DNA of 64,000 nt from Nakaseomyces glabratus (taxonomy: Eukaryota > Ascomycota > Saccharomycetes > Saccharomycetales > Saccharomycetaceae), in the NCBI RefSeq assembly GCF_010111755.1, contig NC_088963.1:62001-126000 (forward strand), read 5' to 3'. A program made the position numbers and the translations under genes. The notes under the pieces are model-generated. The model worked only from the letters and a program-made list of their open reading frames with translations. It had not been told where the DNA came from and searched no databases. Below are positions 1 through 11,000 of the stretch, in pieces. Positions within the stretch are counted from its first letter, which is position 1. Each line of letters starts with the position of its first letter.

Positions 1-1
1 C

Positions 2-1336
2 AAGCAAATCTCTACTATGGCCGCTGAAATTTCCGAACACTTCTTGCCAAAGACAACTGCTTATCATGAGATTTGGTTGGACGGTCCAGAAGAGCAAGAT
101 TATGAAGATGATTGGAATGAAAGATTTAACAATAGAAAAGAAGGACCAAGAAAGAAGAAGACCTTGGTTAGTGGAAATGCTTTAGTTGATATTGAGCCAA
201 TATATGGACCAACTTACATGCCAAGAAAGTTCAAATTCAATTTAACAGTGCCTCCATACAATGACGTTGATGTCTTTTCTTCTGATATTGGTTTGATTGC
301 TATTGTCGATAAAGAAAAGAACTCTATTGAAGGTTATAACATTTACGTTGGTGGTGGTATGGGTACAACTCATGGTAATAAGAAGACTTATCCTAGAGTA
401 GCATCCTCATTTGGTTATGTCAAGAATGAAGATGTTTTACCAGCCCTTGAAGCTTTGCTGATTATCCAAAGAGACTATGGTAACAGGGAAGATCGTAAAC
501 AAGCCCGTGTCAAGTACACTGTTGATAGACTTGGTGTTCAAGGCTACAAAGAAAAGGCTGAAGAAATTTGGGGTAAGAAATTCGAACCGGAAAGATCTTA
601 TGAAATCACATCTAACATTGATTATTTTGGATGGGTTAAGGATGAAAATGGATTAAACCATTTTACTGCCTATATTGAAAATGGTAGGGTTATTGATACT
701 CCTGATCTACCTCAAAAGACTGGTTTGCGAGTATTAGCGCAGTATATGGAAAAGAACAATACGGGTCATTTCAGGCTTACTGGTAACCAACATTTAGTTG
801 TCTCAGACATCACTGATGAACATTTGGATGCTGTAAAGGAGATTTTGGCCAAATATACCTTAGACAATGCTGATTTCTCAGGTTTACGTCTATCTTCATC
901 CGCTTGTGTCGGTTTACCAACATGTGGTCTAGCATTTGCTGAGTCAGAAAGATATTTACCAGACGTAATTACTCAATTGGAGGATACCTTAGAAGAATAT
1001 GGTCTGCGTCACGATAGTATTATCATGCGTATGACTGGTTGTCCAAATGGTTGTTCTCGTCCTTGGTTAGCAGAGCTTGCACTTGTGGGTAAAGCCCCAC
1101 ATACGTATAACTTGTACCTAGGTGGTGGTTATTACGGTCAAAGAGTTAACAAGCTGTACAGGGCCAATTTGAATGATGAAGAAATTGTTGACGTGATCAA
1201 ACCACTATTTAAGAGATATGCAGCTGAGAGAAATGAAGGCGAATATTTCGGAGATTTCGTCATCAGGGCAGGCATTGTTAAGCCTACTCTGGAAGGGCGT
1301 CTGTTCCACGAGGATATCTCTGAAGATGCTTTCTGA
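2..1336 (+). CDS. ECM17: Sulfite reductase (NADPH) beta subunit, C-terminal part (5' end outside window)
   Basis: This is the end of the assimilatory sulfite reductase hemoprotein subunit, which reduces sulfite to sulfide in the cytosol for methionine and cysteine synthesis. The reading frame is open to the left edge (AAG CAA ATC... from base 2), so the ATG at 17 is internal; the S. cerevisiae protein (Ecm17/Met5) has 1442 residues and about 440 are seen here. The 4Fe-4S/siroheme ligands are intact: counted from the ATG at 17, Cys297 and Cys303 (C-X5-C, in ACVGLPTC) and Cys342 and Cys346 (C-X3-C, in TGCPNGC). The flavodoxin-like part must lie to the left. The next gene is TTI2, as in S. cerevisiae. 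Identity is very secure; the symbol MET5 is a synonym. Confidence 0.96.
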   Translation, partial: KQISTMAAEISEHFLPKTTAYHEIWLDGPEEQDYEDDWNERFNNRKEGPRKKKTLVSGNALVDIEPIYGPTYMPRKFKFNLTVPPYNDVDVFSSDIGLIAIVDKEKNSIEGYNIYVGGGMGTTHGNKKTYPRVASSFGYVKNEDVLPALEALLIIQRDYGNREDRKQARVKYTVDRLGVQGYKEKAEEIWGKKFEPERSYEITSNIDYFGWVKDENGLNHFTAYIENGRVIDTPDLPQKTGLRVLAQYMEKNNTGHFRLTGNQHLVVSDITDEHLDAVKEILAKYTLDNADFSGLRLSSSACVGLPTCGLAFAESERYLPDVITQLEDTLEEYGLRHDSIIMRMTGCPNGCSRPWLAELALVGKAPHTYNLYLGGGYYGQRVNKLYRANLNDEEIVDVIKPLFKRYAAERNEGEYFGDFVIRAGIVKPTLEGRLFHEDISEDAF

Positions 1337-1735
1337 AACTAAAGGGCATCAATGTATCGTATAGATTATTTATTTATTGTGTACACTACTTTAATTTATG
1401 CAAAACTTAGAAAATATACTTTTTTTAATGAATGATTATATGATGTATAGGTATAGATATAATGATAGAAAGGTATATTTAATTTTCATATCTGTTTGTT
1501 TTATGACGCTATTTTATCTTTGTAGTGGTATGTAGTCCCTTGTATTGAAGTTATAAATTTAGTAGTGAAGCAAAGTTTTGTGTGGAGTGATGTTCACCAA
1601 AGCAGAAATTCAATTACAAAACATAAAGTATAATATCAATGTTCTTTATATTAGCAACAACTTGCAGTAGAGAAAAGACATAGAAATAAACTATGAGCTG
1701 TACCAAAGAAAATCCTTTTTGAATTAATGTTGTAG
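1337..1735. other. Intergenic ECM17-TTI2
   Basis: An AT-rich 399-bp gap between two same-strand genes. It should hold the ECM17 3' end and the TTI2 promoter. I see no RNA gene, repeat or clear factor site in it. Confidence 0.6.
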
Positions 1736-2998
1736 ATGAAGTGTGGGAATCTGATAATTGTGGCCGATGGAGTTATAGATGACAAAGATATAATAAATCT
1801 AGCATGCGATGAGGTGCTCGATACAGATGATGATCTCATACACAATGATGCTCTCGATTGGCGGAATATTATATTAAATCTCAGTTTCCGCTGTTATAGT
1901 GTAAATGATGAAGACTACCTATTAGCAGAGAAGTCTAATCTAGTTATTAGTCGTTATTTCTCTAGAGCATCTAGAGATAAAATACTGGAGATTACCAGTT
2001 TCCTGATAACAAAAATCCAACCTTTATTAATAAACAAAAAAAATGCTGTCATAGATAAGCAATCTAAAGGATTGAATCCAAAACTAGGCTTTTCCTTTGG
2101 AGATGATGAAGTCTATGAGATATGGAAGAAAAACGGTGGAATTCGAAGTATACCTCTTTGTCTAACCATCCTCAGTCACTTACCTATAGATAAGATATCA
2201 ACAAATCTTTGGTGGATAAGTCCTTTTATTTTGAATTTACTGGATGCTACATCTGATTTACAAAACCTTAGACTTCCTGGTGTGAAGTTGTTGCATGTTA
2301 TGCTTGAGAAGGTATTTATAGATCAGTATAGCAACAAGTGGCTAAAGTTTAAGGACACAGGCCTGTTTCAGGAGTACGAAAGAATTCTAATCAATTTTTG
2401 TTTTTATTTACCCCCATCGTATGATTCACAAAATACGTTATTAATTTGGAGGCAAGTTTTTCCAGCGATATATTCATTGTACAAAGCACAATATATTGAA
2501 GATGAATATCAACTACGGTTGCATATACTTAAATTTATTAGCGAAGTAATTTTACAAAATTGTTTGCCTAGATGTGGTTGCAAATATGATCAATTGACCT
2601 CCTTTTTAATACATTTTATGATAGAAATGATCCGTACACTTGGTGAGAAGAGCACTATCTACATCCAAAGAGTAATTTATGATATAGGGCAATATCTAAT
2701 AAAAGATCCATTTTTCACAGCATTCGATAAACTTATCTTTGAAACTATTGAATTAGTTGAAGCCATAATAGGGTATTGTAATACGACCCGAGTTCTTGAA
2801 CATAAGTACGATATTCTTGGGATCATCTTATTAATCTATGGGAAATTGAAGAACGAAGAAAGTATGAGTGACAAAATTAGGAAACAATTGCAACATACCA
2901 TCAAAATGTTAAAAGATAGAGGCTGTAACTTTTCATATGAGATAAAACATTTGAAGTCAGTAAAAGGTATAGATTACACAGAACTATTTGCAGTGTAA
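1736..2998 (+). CDS. TTI2: TTT complex subunit Tti2
   Basis: Predicted 420-residue helical protein, almost the same length as S. cerevisiae Tti2 (421). Tti2 works with Tel2 and Tti1 in the TTT co-chaperone complex, which helps Hsp90 fold and stabilise PIKK kinases (Tor, Mec1, Tel1, Tra1). The call rests mainly on position (directly after ECM17 and before TIM8, same relative orientation as YJR136C) and on length. No short catalytic motif exists in this family to check by eye. An in-frame TAG directly precedes the ATG, so the start is firm. The sequence diverges fast in this family, so low identity is expected. Confidence 0.82.
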   Translation: MKCGNLIIVADGVIDDKDIINLACDEVLDTDDDLIHNDALDWRNIILNLSFRCYSVNDEDYLLAEKSNLVISRYFSRASRDKILEITSFLITKIQPLLINKKNAVIDKQSKGLNPKLGFSFGDDEVYEIWKKNGGIRSIPLCLTILSHLPIDKISTNLWWISPFILNLLDATSDLQNLRLPGVKLLHVMLEKVFIDQYSNKWLKFKDTGLFQEYERILINFCFYLPPSYDSQNTLLIWRQVFPAIYSLYKAQYIEDEYQLRLHILKFISEVILQNCLPRCGCKYDQLTSFLIHFMIEMIRTLGEKSTIYIQRVIYDIGQYLIKDPFFTAFDKLIFETIELVEAIIGYCNTTRVLEHKYDILGIILLIYGKLKNEESMSDKIRKQLQHTIKMLKDRGCNFSYEIKHLKSVKGIDYTELFAV

Positions 2999-3209
2999 GA
3001 TTTATGCCAATTTCGAATCAGCCATGTAATGGTATATGAATTGGTATTAATAATATTAACTTGATACAAAGATATGGCAAAGGTAACATGGCCATCAAAT
3101 TGTCCTAAACTGAATTTCCATAGATTAAATACTAATTACAGGACATATACATATACATATATATAAATTTCATAGATGCAATTTTTCATTTCCACATATT
3201 TTCTGAACT

Positions 3210-3473
3210 TCATTGAGAGTTTTGCAATCCTCTGACCACTCTTATATTAGTATCCAGAAATCTGTTGACGCAAGAGGCCAAACATTCTTCCTCCTGAGAG
3301 CTCAGATTTCCGTTATCGACTCTGGAGATACATTTCTTGAAACAAATATCTGTGAATTGGTTAATCGATGTCCTAACTTTCTGCTTAGAATTCTCAGCAT
3401 CAAGATAAGCAGCAATCTCTTTCTTTGAAGCGTCCGTCAAATCGCCAAGCTCACCAGGATTTAAGTTAGACAT
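3210..3473 (-). CDS. TIM8: Small Tim chaperone Tim8
   Basis: An 87-residue twin-CX3C protein of the mitochondrial intermembrane space. With Tim13 it forms a hexamer that escorts hydrophobic precursors such as Tim23 to the inner-membrane TIM22 pathway. The motif is complete: Cys44-X3-Cys48, 15 residues, then Cys64-X3-Cys68, which form the two disulfides made by Mia40. I start at the internal ATG (MSNLNPGE...) because this gives exactly the S. cerevisiae length of 87; the frame extends 14 codons further upstream to another ATG at 3515, a possible alternative start. The gene is divergent from MCM22, as in S. cerevisiae. Confidence 0.95.
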   Translation of the reverse strand: MSNLNPGELGDLTDASKKEIAAYLDAENSKQKVRTSINQFTDICFKKCISRVDNGNLSSQEEECLASCVNRFLDTNIRVVRGLQNSQ

Positions 3474-3806
3474 ACTCGGAAATTTCCTTAAGATTTGAGG
3501 ATTGTTTGCACTCAACTATGAGAAATACGTTATACATGTACAAGTTCCTCAAGCTCCTATATATGACTACCTGTTGCTAATAGTCATTTTAAGTGTTGAT
3601 CATCGAGGATTCCTTTCAAAATTTCATCAAACTAAGGGGAAACAGACAAAACCCGGCCAAACCAGAAAATTGAAGACGAGAACTTTTAAAAACGCGGTTT
3701 CTTCTAAGAAATGAATGGAATCATCGAATAAGCTTGTTGCTAGTTGGTGAGCCTAGCCTTTGAATCGCAAAACTTTTTTGCTATTGAAAGAATATTAAGG
3801 GCCAAT
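3474..3806. promoter_or_regulatory. Divergent promoter region TIM8 / MCM22
   Basis: The 333-bp gap between the divergent TIM8 and MCM22 genes must hold both promoters. Short open frames here start with non-ATG codons and have no recognisable content. I see no clear factor site. Confidence 0.5.
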
Positions 3807-4505
3807 ATGACTAACAAAAGTGAGATTATTGATGAATATACTGCAGTACTTGAGCGCGAGATAGAAAACAAACGGTATTTTCTGAAGGAGTCTCATGACG
3901 CGCTACGCGATCTCATCGAGTCTAAGGCAGAAAGACTGAATGGGGCAGGGTCAGTTCAAGGCAGACGGTCTGCAATTAATAAAGACGTGTGGCAGAAGTT
4001 CATGGAGAAGCCTATGTATCTACCGGAGAGACAAGACCCGATCGGGCTTAATCTGGTTTCTGCGCGCTTGCGAGAAAAAACAGAGTCTATGGGTCCCTGG
4101 CTTGAAGTAGAGAAAGAGATCGTGCATGTTGAGGAAACCTATTTGAATTCATTGAGACAGTTGAACGCTGCGATGCAAGACACTATAGCAGAGTTTCGAA
4201 AGAACCCTCCTAAACCACGAGAGGAATTGGTATCAAAAGACTATTCACTTTCGAGTTTGAAAACTCAACATGAAAGTTTACATAAAGAACTAAAAGAATT
4301 TGTAACTAGGTACCTAGAACCAAATGCACCAGAAAATACTTCTGCGGAAGAAATGCTTCAATTGATCTCAACTTTAGTACAAGGCAAGACTCTAGACAAA
4401 GATCAATTCAAGAACTCTCAAAGCCTCTTTAGGCTATTGATGAAGGGCATGTTGTTAGAAAATACAGACACTAACAGTTACAAGTTAATAGATCTTGTAT
4501 CGTAG
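3807..4505 (+). CDS. MCM22: Inner kinetochore protein Mcm22 (CENP-K)
   Basis: A 232-residue, charged, largely helical protein, similar in length to S. cerevisiae Mcm22 (239). Mcm22 pairs with Ctf3 and Mcm16 in the Ctf3/CENP-H-I-K part of the CCAN, linking centromeric chromatin to the outer kinetochore. The N-terminal 60 residues and residues about 100-140 look coiled-coil. The frame is open upstream to 3744 but only with a TTG codon; the first ATG is at 3807 and is used here. The assignment depends on synteny (TIM8-MCM22-SGM1) plus size and helical character rather than on a motif. Confidence 0.8.
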   Translation: MTNKSEIIDEYTAVLEREIENKRYFLKESHDALRDLIESKAERLNGAGSVQGRRSAINKDVWQKFMEKPMYLPERQDPIGLNLVSARLREKTESMGPWLEVEKEIVHVEETYLNSLRQLNAAMQDTIAEFRKNPPKPREELVSKDYSLSSLKTQHESLHKELKEFVTRYLEPNAPENTSAEEMLQLISTLVQGKTLDKDQFKNSQSLFRLLMKGMLLENTDTNSYKLIDLVS

Positions 4506-4923
4506 TACTTTTTCAAACACCCTAGGGGCTTTTGATTTAATAAATAAAGACCCCAGCGATATCGAGATATTCGAAATACCGGCATTTATTATGTGGATGT
4601 GGACGGTGGGCTATGGCCATGGAAAACCACATCATTTTATACAACGTGCATATTTTTATCTGCTCGTGAAGTCTTCCAGGCAGCGAGTTGGAAAAGACGT
4701 GAATCATGAAAAGGAATCACGATCTCCCATACATTTGTGATAGGATTTCTGAAGCTAAATGACTTGCATCATACTTATACTGGTACGGTCAGGTTGTTAG
4801 CCTAATTGACTGCTTGATAGTTGAATCTTAGAATACTGTTTACCCACCTAATTCGTGCATATATCAAGGTATCAATACACTCTATGGACTATCACAGAAA
4901 TAATTCAAAGGTACATCACAATA
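4506..4923. other. Intergenic MCM22-SGM1
   Basis: A 418-bp gap between same-strand genes. An 81-codon open frame at 4495-4740 begins with TTG, overlaps the end of MCM22 and looks non-coding. Nothing else stands out. Confidence 0.5.
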
Positions 4924-6759
4924 ATGAATGAATCCAAAAGGCTGACACTAGAGGAGAGACTCAATTTAGCTGCACAGAAAAGAAGGAAACCCAAGAAAAT
5001 AGTACCAGGCGGAAATGCGGAAGATTCAGGACTACATACCAATCCCAGCAGCAAAGAGTCCCTAGTTGAAGATCACGAAATTGAGCTGAATACATGGATC
5101 CCCGAAGATATCAGCTCAATAAGTCGAGATGACCTCATAAAAGCATTGGAACCTCATTTTATAGAGTATAAGACTAAACAGAAAAATGCGAGTACAACGA
5201 CAACTGGTGACTCTAGTGTCTTCAAACTGATTAAAGGGAAAGATGAAGAGATTGCACAGCTTACAAAGAAATTAGAAGATAGGCGTAAGCAGGATACTGC
5301 GAATGAAAAATTGCTATCAAAGCTCACAGCAGATAATGAGAAACTAAATAAAAACAATGACAACTTGTCTAAGAAACTGAATGAGAGTAACCAAGAAATA
5401 AGTAACCTTCAACAAAAATACAGCCTATCAGAAAAAATGCTTGAGGAAAGTACTAAAAATTCGCACGATGTACAAGTTTTGGAGTCAAGCAATAAACAAT
5501 TGAGACAATCAATAATTGATAAGGAGAAGACCATTCAGGATCTTTATGCAAAGATTGAAAAGCTTGAGGATGAAATATTGAAAGGGAAAGATACATTTAA
5601 GATCGAAAAAGAGAATATTAATAAAGCAAATAGAGAAAATATTACGGCTTTGGAAAGTCAGATCGAACAACTCCGTATCGAATTGGAAAACTGTAACGTA
5701 ATTACTAATGAAAATGAAGATAGCCAGTCAAAATATCAGCTTATCAAAGAACAATTCGAGTCGAGTAAAGCGAATTGGTCAAGCATTGAATCTGTATTAA
5801 ATTCAAAAATATCAACTCTAGAAGATACCATTGAAAAGGAAAAAGACCATCGAGCTAACTTACTGACACAACTAGAAACGAAGACCCAACGCTTGTTAAC
5901 TTTGGAGAAACAACAAGATCAAGAAAGCAGTGAAAACATCACCTTAAAAAAAACCTGTATCACGCTAGAATCTAAAGTAGCTACCTTGGAGCGGGACCTA
6001 CAAAACTTAAAAGACGATTACAATTTATTGGAGAGTAAATATAATACTCAGAGAAGTCAATATAGGAAATCATCTGAATCTAGGTTAAATAACTCCTCAA
6101 GATCGATAAATGAAGAGGTGAGTGAATCTTGGAATGACTTTGGATCAGGATTGAATTCTCTTAAAATAACAGAGAGCAATGGAGCTCTAGACACTCTGAT
6201 GGGACAGAGTAGTAACATTGGAGATTTGACAGCTTCCGATTTTACTAATAACCATGAATTAGATCCCATAGACAGGGATATCTCCTTTGAAAAGAATTTG
6301 GATGCAATTGAGGAAACGTCGTTTCCTGAGGACGCTGATGAACTAGATCAACGCAATAGCAGAGGCGTATCGATGAGAAGACATAGCACCCGGAACTCTA
6401 CCCAAATGCAAAGCAATGCACAGCTTGTTACAAAACTAGGGCATGAGATTGGCAGACTAGAAACGGAAATTCAATCTCACAGAGAAAAAATCGAGCGGTT
6501 ACAGAAGGAAAAACAGCTAGCAAACGACGAGATTTTGAAGCTGATAGATAAGAATAATGGACTTTCTTCTATTAAATTAGAAAAGGAAGAGTTGGAAAAA
6601 CAAGTTCGTGATTTACAAGAGAAGTTAGATACGTCTCTTCAAATACTTGGTGAAAAAACTGAAAGAGTAGAAGAACTACAAAATGACGTCCTTGATCTGA
6701 AAGATATGCTACATGAACAAGTTAAACAAATGGTTGATCTACAAGAGAGATTACGATAG
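4924..6759 (+). CDS. SGM1: Golgi coiled-coil protein Sgm1 (TMF-like)
   Basis: A 611-residue protein dominated by two long coiled-coil stretches (about residues 95-390 and 490-611) split by a Ser/Asn/Asp-rich linker. Sgm1 is a peripheral Golgi protein of the TMF/golgin type that binds the Rab Ypt6. The start ATG gives MNESKRLTLEERLNLAAQ, which matches the conserved basic N-terminus (SKRLSLEERLSLA) of S. cerevisiae Sgm1; the frame upstream is open only to a GTG. It is about 100 residues shorter than the 707-residue S. cerevisiae protein, with the difference probably in coiled-coil and linker. Next to MCM22 and XPT1, as in S. cerevisiae. Confidence 0.92.
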   Translation: MNESKRLTLEERLNLAAQKRRKPKKIVPGGNAEDSGLHTNPSSKESLVEDHEIELNTWIPEDISSISRDDLIKALEPHFIEYKTKQKNASTTTTGDSSVFKLIKGKDEEIAQLTKKLEDRRKQDTANEKLLSKLTADNEKLNKNNDNLSKKLNESNQEISNLQQKYSLSEKMLEESTKNSHDVQVLESSNKQLRQSIIDKEKTIQDLYAKIEKLEDEILKGKDTFKIEKENINKANRENITALESQIEQLRIELENCNVITNENEDSQSKYQLIKEQFESSKANWSSIESVLNSKISTLEDTIEKEKDHRANLLTQLETKTQRLLTLEKQQDQESSENITLKKTCITLESKVATLERDLQNLKDDYNLLESKYNTQRSQYRKSSESRLNNSSRSINEEVSESWNDFGSGLNSLKITESNGALDTLMGQSSNIGDLTASDFTNNHELDPIDRDISFEKNLDAIEETSFPEDADELDQRNSRGVSMRRHSTRNSTQMQSNAQLVTKLGHEIGRLETEIQSHREKIERLQKEKQLANDEILKLIDKNNGLSSIKLEKEELEKQVRDLQEKLDTSLQILGEKTERVEELQNDVLDLKDMLHEQVKQMVDLQERLR

Positions 6760-6894
6760 AATATTACATTTATGTAGCTCACTTTGCACATAAAAACTCG
6801 AGTCACTTAATAACAAATATTAGTTGGAGTCATTACTCTAAGATATTCTTATATCATTTAATAACAAATATGTCGGAACTTTGAAAGAAACAAC

Positions 6895-7521
6895 TCAGTC
6901 ATTGCCTTGTTGTTTAGCAAGTATGGTGTGTTCTTCAATGTCCTGCGCTTCCCATGGATAACATAACCATTTGTCTGGAACTGTTAATGCAGCCAAATAT
7001 CTACCTGAGTCCATCATTTCTGCAGGAAGCTGCGCTCTTTTCTTCTTATCCTTGTTATGAAGGACAAATATAGAAAAGATTGTATCTTCATTCAATCTAT
7101 TTAATCTTTTTTGTTGTTCCTCAACTTCTTTCTGCAATTCAGTCACAGCATAGTGTAAAGTGGTCCTTGTGTCATCAACTTCATCAACAATTAGGACTTT
7201 TTTACCTATCAAAGAGTCGAAGTGCTGGTCTAGAGCACCAAAATCCAACCATTGAGTTCTAATCACTTCCTTACCGATTACATCAGCGGTGTTACCCAAT
7301 CCAAGATCTTCGTAGAGAGATAAACCAATGGCTTGAATAGGTATATTCTTTTGACCTTGAACTTTCAAGAATGATCTAATAATTCTAGCAGGTATCATAC
7401 CACCACCCGTGATAGCAATAATAACATCAGGCCTTTCTTCTCTTTCCAAAATTTGCTTAGCGATTTTTTGGCAAAGCTTGTGGATATTGTTGTAAGAAAT
7501 ATAGATCTTTTCTTCAGACAT
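6895..7521 (-). CDS. XPT1: Xanthine-guanine phosphoribosyltransferase Xpt1
   Basis: A 208-residue type I phosphoribosyltransferase (S. cerevisiae 209) that salvages xanthine, and to a degree guanine, with PRPP to make XMP or GMP. The PRPP-binding signature is seen at residues 111-121 (IVDEVDDTRTT) and the PPi-loop region ITGGGMIPAR at 37-46. The start MSEEKIYISYNN aligns with the known N-terminus (MAENERMYISYNN); the frame runs ten codons further to a GTG, which I do not use. A PAC plus RRPE pair sits about 250 bp upstream (separate entry), suggesting co-regulation with ribosome and nucleotide synthesis. Confidence 0.96.
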   Translation of the reverse strand: MSEEKIYISYNNIHKLCQKIAKQILEREERPDVIIAITGGGMIPARIIRSFLKVQGQKNIPIQAIGLSLYEDLGLGNTADVIGKEVIRTQWLDFGALDQHFDSLIGKKVLIVDEVDDTRTTLHYAVTELQKEVEEQQKRLNRLNEDTIFSIFVLHNKDKKKRAQLPAEMMDSGRYLAALTVPDKWLCYPWEAQDIEEHTILAKQQGND

Positions 7522-8042
7522 TGCTAATAAATAGAATATGTTCACACTCACTTTACCTTCTGTGAAGTCCAGTACAGATAAATTCTCAGACTTCGGTATT
7601 TAACTATACAACAGTACACCTACATTCCTGACCCCGCAATTATAAACAATATATGAATAAACACTATTCTTACTGCAATATGTATTTTCAGTATGTACCA
7701 GCATGACCATGGTTCATCCAGATTCTTACTTACTATGGAATTTTCCATGAATTTGGAAAGAATTGCGATGCTCATCGCAAAATTTTTTTACTCGTTTCCA
7801 GCTATTTTGATCATAGCGACAAAGCAAAGTGAAACAGAAACGATAAAACCCACTGATTACTTAACAATATCGATTTCATACATGTGTCCTCACGATGAAC
7901 ACATTAATGTGCCATAATTGTGAATACTTGATGTGGTTATCTTCTTGTTTATGTCGATAGTCATCTGCCTTAATACAGTAGAAAAATGCTTAAGATTATT
8001 GAAAAGTATGTAAAGTTCCATTGGAACCTCTTATCTACTAAA
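7522..8042. other. Intergenic NMD5-XPT1
   Basis: A 521-bp gap between two minus-strand genes, holding the XPT1 promoter and the NMD5 3' end. A 74-codon frame at 7693-7917 crosses the PAC/RRPE sites and is taken as chance. Confidence 0.5.
7765..7789. promoter_or_regulatory. PAC inverted pair plus RRPE upstream of XPT1
   Basis: CTCATCGC (PAC) lies at 7771-7778. Together with GCGATG at 7765-7770 it forms GCGATG-CT-CATCGC, so half-sites face each other. An A4T7 tract (RRPE-like) follows at once at 7779-7789. PAC is the known site of Dot6/Tod6 and RRPE of Stb3 in S. cerevisiae. XPT1 starts about 250 bp away on the minus strand; NMD5 ends on the other side, so XPT1 is the only candidate target. 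Confidence 0.6.
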
Positions 8043-11000
8043 TTAAATGTTCATTATCTGTGTATGCATGCTCTTGTCCTCATCTGAAAGTGAATTCATG
8101 ATTGTAGAGAACTTAGCTGGATTGCTCTGCTCTAAACCTGAAGTCGAGCTCTTCACCAATTCATAAATATTAATGTCATCTAGGATTGAGCCAGCAAGTG
8201 GGTCTTCTTCTAAATCATCAAAATCTTCCCCATCAGCTAGACCATCAACAAATTTCAAGTCATTGTGGTCACCACGAAGCATTTCAATGACGTCTTCAAT
8301 ATTTGCTTCGTTATTGTCCTCATCACCTCCTTCGTTGAAATCGAAATGGTCATCCCAAGCCTCGTTATCATTAAAATCTAAAGATGAAAACTCTTTTCTC
8401 TTTTCCTCCAGCAACTTTAGAGCAGCTGGATACCTTGCCATCATCTTTAGAACTAATGGATATACTTGGAAAAGTAAGTTACCTAAGTTGAATTTTAAAA
8501 TCTCCTCTTCGGAGACAGAACAAAGAATGCTCATCAGTGCCAGAACAGATAGTTTTATGTCGTATGTTCTAATATAGTTAGGAATATAGTGTGACACCCA
8601 AACTTCAAAAAACAATTCTATACAATTTTGTGAGGCCAAAGCATTTAACACAATAACTGGAGTCACAATCATATTCGAAATTATGACATTAAATGAAGTC
8701 ACACCAAAAACAATACTCTTTTTTAGTGAATCCTTTTCACTTATGATTGCACTGATTGCATCATTTAGAAATTTAACTCTTATAGGGTCTGGTAATTTTT
8801 GTTCTAGGGATAGTGTCAACTTCTGAGAGAGCTCAAAAATAATTTGAAGCTCATCTAGATCAGCATCTTCTCTATTGGCTGCCTTTTCATACACCTCAAA
8901 AAGTATTTTACAGTAAAACTCATTCTTTCTTAATTCATCCTTACCATAAATTAGGAAGTTATTCAAAACCAACATGAAATCTTCTAGATAGACTGACACA
9001 GTGCTCTCCTCACGCCTGTTACATTCGCCAATCAATTCCAGTACCTTCCATGCTATTGGACTTATAGTTCTCATCAAAAATGTCGAATTCTCAAAAAACT
9101 CACATATTTCATGGTAGAAGTCCTCCATGTCATTATTCAAAATAAATTCAGCTGCTGGATAGAAAGATTGTTCCAAGTTCTTAACAATATCAACCGAATT
9201 CTCAAAAGACAATAAAATAGATATAGTTGTTGATAACACACCAATTGCAGCCATTTGTTTGTCAGTTTCATCTGGCACATCATCAGCCTTGAGAAAGCTA
9301 TTCGGATCAATATTTGAAACCTCGTGGAGATCAATAGCAAGTTTCAAAAACTGTTGTACGAGAGATTTCATCAATTCAACACCAAATGGTTGTAATTGTT
9401 CAGCGAACTGCTCCACAAATTCTTGCATGACACCGGATAAGGTGTCCATTTCGAATTCATTTGAAAGCATCAGTAGTTTCTGCATAGTAGGAACGACGGA
9501 CTGCGACAAATGTTCCTGGAAGAAAGGATTTTGAATGAATGCCTGTAGAGCTAATGCTGCCATTAAATTAACAGGGACACAGTCTCTTTCCTCATTGAAA
9601 CAAGTCATAACACCTTCAAAAATAATTGCGTTAAGTTCAGGGTCCTGTAGATCAATATAACCTAGTTTTGAACAAATTTCACAAACTCTGCTTCTCAAAA
9701 ACCCATATGGAGATTTAAAAAAAGGCAAAACCATATTTTTTAAAAAAGGTTCCAGTTGACCTGCATAAGGTGAGTTTTTGCTGGTCAAAATATCAATTAT
9801 CGAAGAAATAATTCTCAAACTCGATTCAACCTCGACAGCATTTTCAAGAGTGATATTATTAAAATCTCCCACATTTCTATTTAAATTACCAGTAACAAAC
9901 TCTAAAGTAATGCCTCTAGTGGATTTTCCTCTCTTGTGCACAGCGGATGTTAGTAATGACAATGCCGCTAAATCTGGGGTATAGTTTTCATCCCATAGTT
10001 CCATATTCCGGTGTATATATTCTTGAGGATCAGTTTCAAATATTTCAAGGGTCTCCTCATTGGGACGTAGTAATGGATAGATAATATGCTGCAAAATATT
10101 TTCATAGTAGCCACCGACCAGATCCCATGTAGACTTCTGTATTACACATTGTTCAATAAAGTTCAAAATATAGTACAGGGCTTCATCACTTAACCAAGTT
10201 TGCCTGTTATTCCATTGCTCAATTTGTTGAAATAATAATTGCAGGAAATGAGGTAAGAAGTCTTCCTGATAAATTTTCTTGAAGTCATTATATTCGAATT
10301 TCTTTGTCAGGGATGTCGATGCATATCTTTGAAACAACCTGTAAAGATTAGCATAAGCCCATTTCTTACATTTGACCCAAGAATTAGTCCTTCTTAAGTC
10401 AGGATCCATATTTTTTATGGATTCAGGAAGAGGCTGTTGTACAATTTGAACCAGAAACTCAGCCCAAGGGATAAAAGATTCCGGACGTTGCAAAACGAAC
10501 GGCAGATCATGATAAATAACAAACTTGTAAGTCTTTAGGATAAGTTTCAGCATTTCACCTATTTTTGGATTTTCCATGTTTTTGCCTTCATTAAATAAAA
10601 CATCCTTACCATATTTCAACAATTCTGGGAAGTATTGTAAAATCAACATTTCTAGATCTTGCCTAGAGTCATTTTCTTTCCATCTATAAGTTCTGAAGAG
10701 TTCAGAAAGACAGATGAGGCCTATATGAGTAACGTTAATATCATCTGATGACAATAGTTCCAGAGATTTTGGAAGTAACGACTCCCATTTCTTAGCAGGG
10801 TATTCTGCTGATATTATAACTGTAAGAGCAGGCTTCAATATCCTTACACAGTTGCTGGACTGTTTTGCACAAGCAATCAATGTTTGAATCAGCATATCCA
10901 TGATGACTGGTTTCTCATCGTTATCAACCTCAAACATTAGAAGTTCATTCTTACCGGAGTAATTATTAGAACTCCAACCATAAGTAATCTTATTCTTGAA

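Noticed and set aside
4495..4740. 81-codon frame after MCM22
   Set aside because: Starts with TTG inside MCM22 and has no recognisable content.
7693..7917. 74-codon frame upstream of XPT1
   Set aside because: Covers the PAC/RRPE sites of the XPT1 promoter; no similarity seen.
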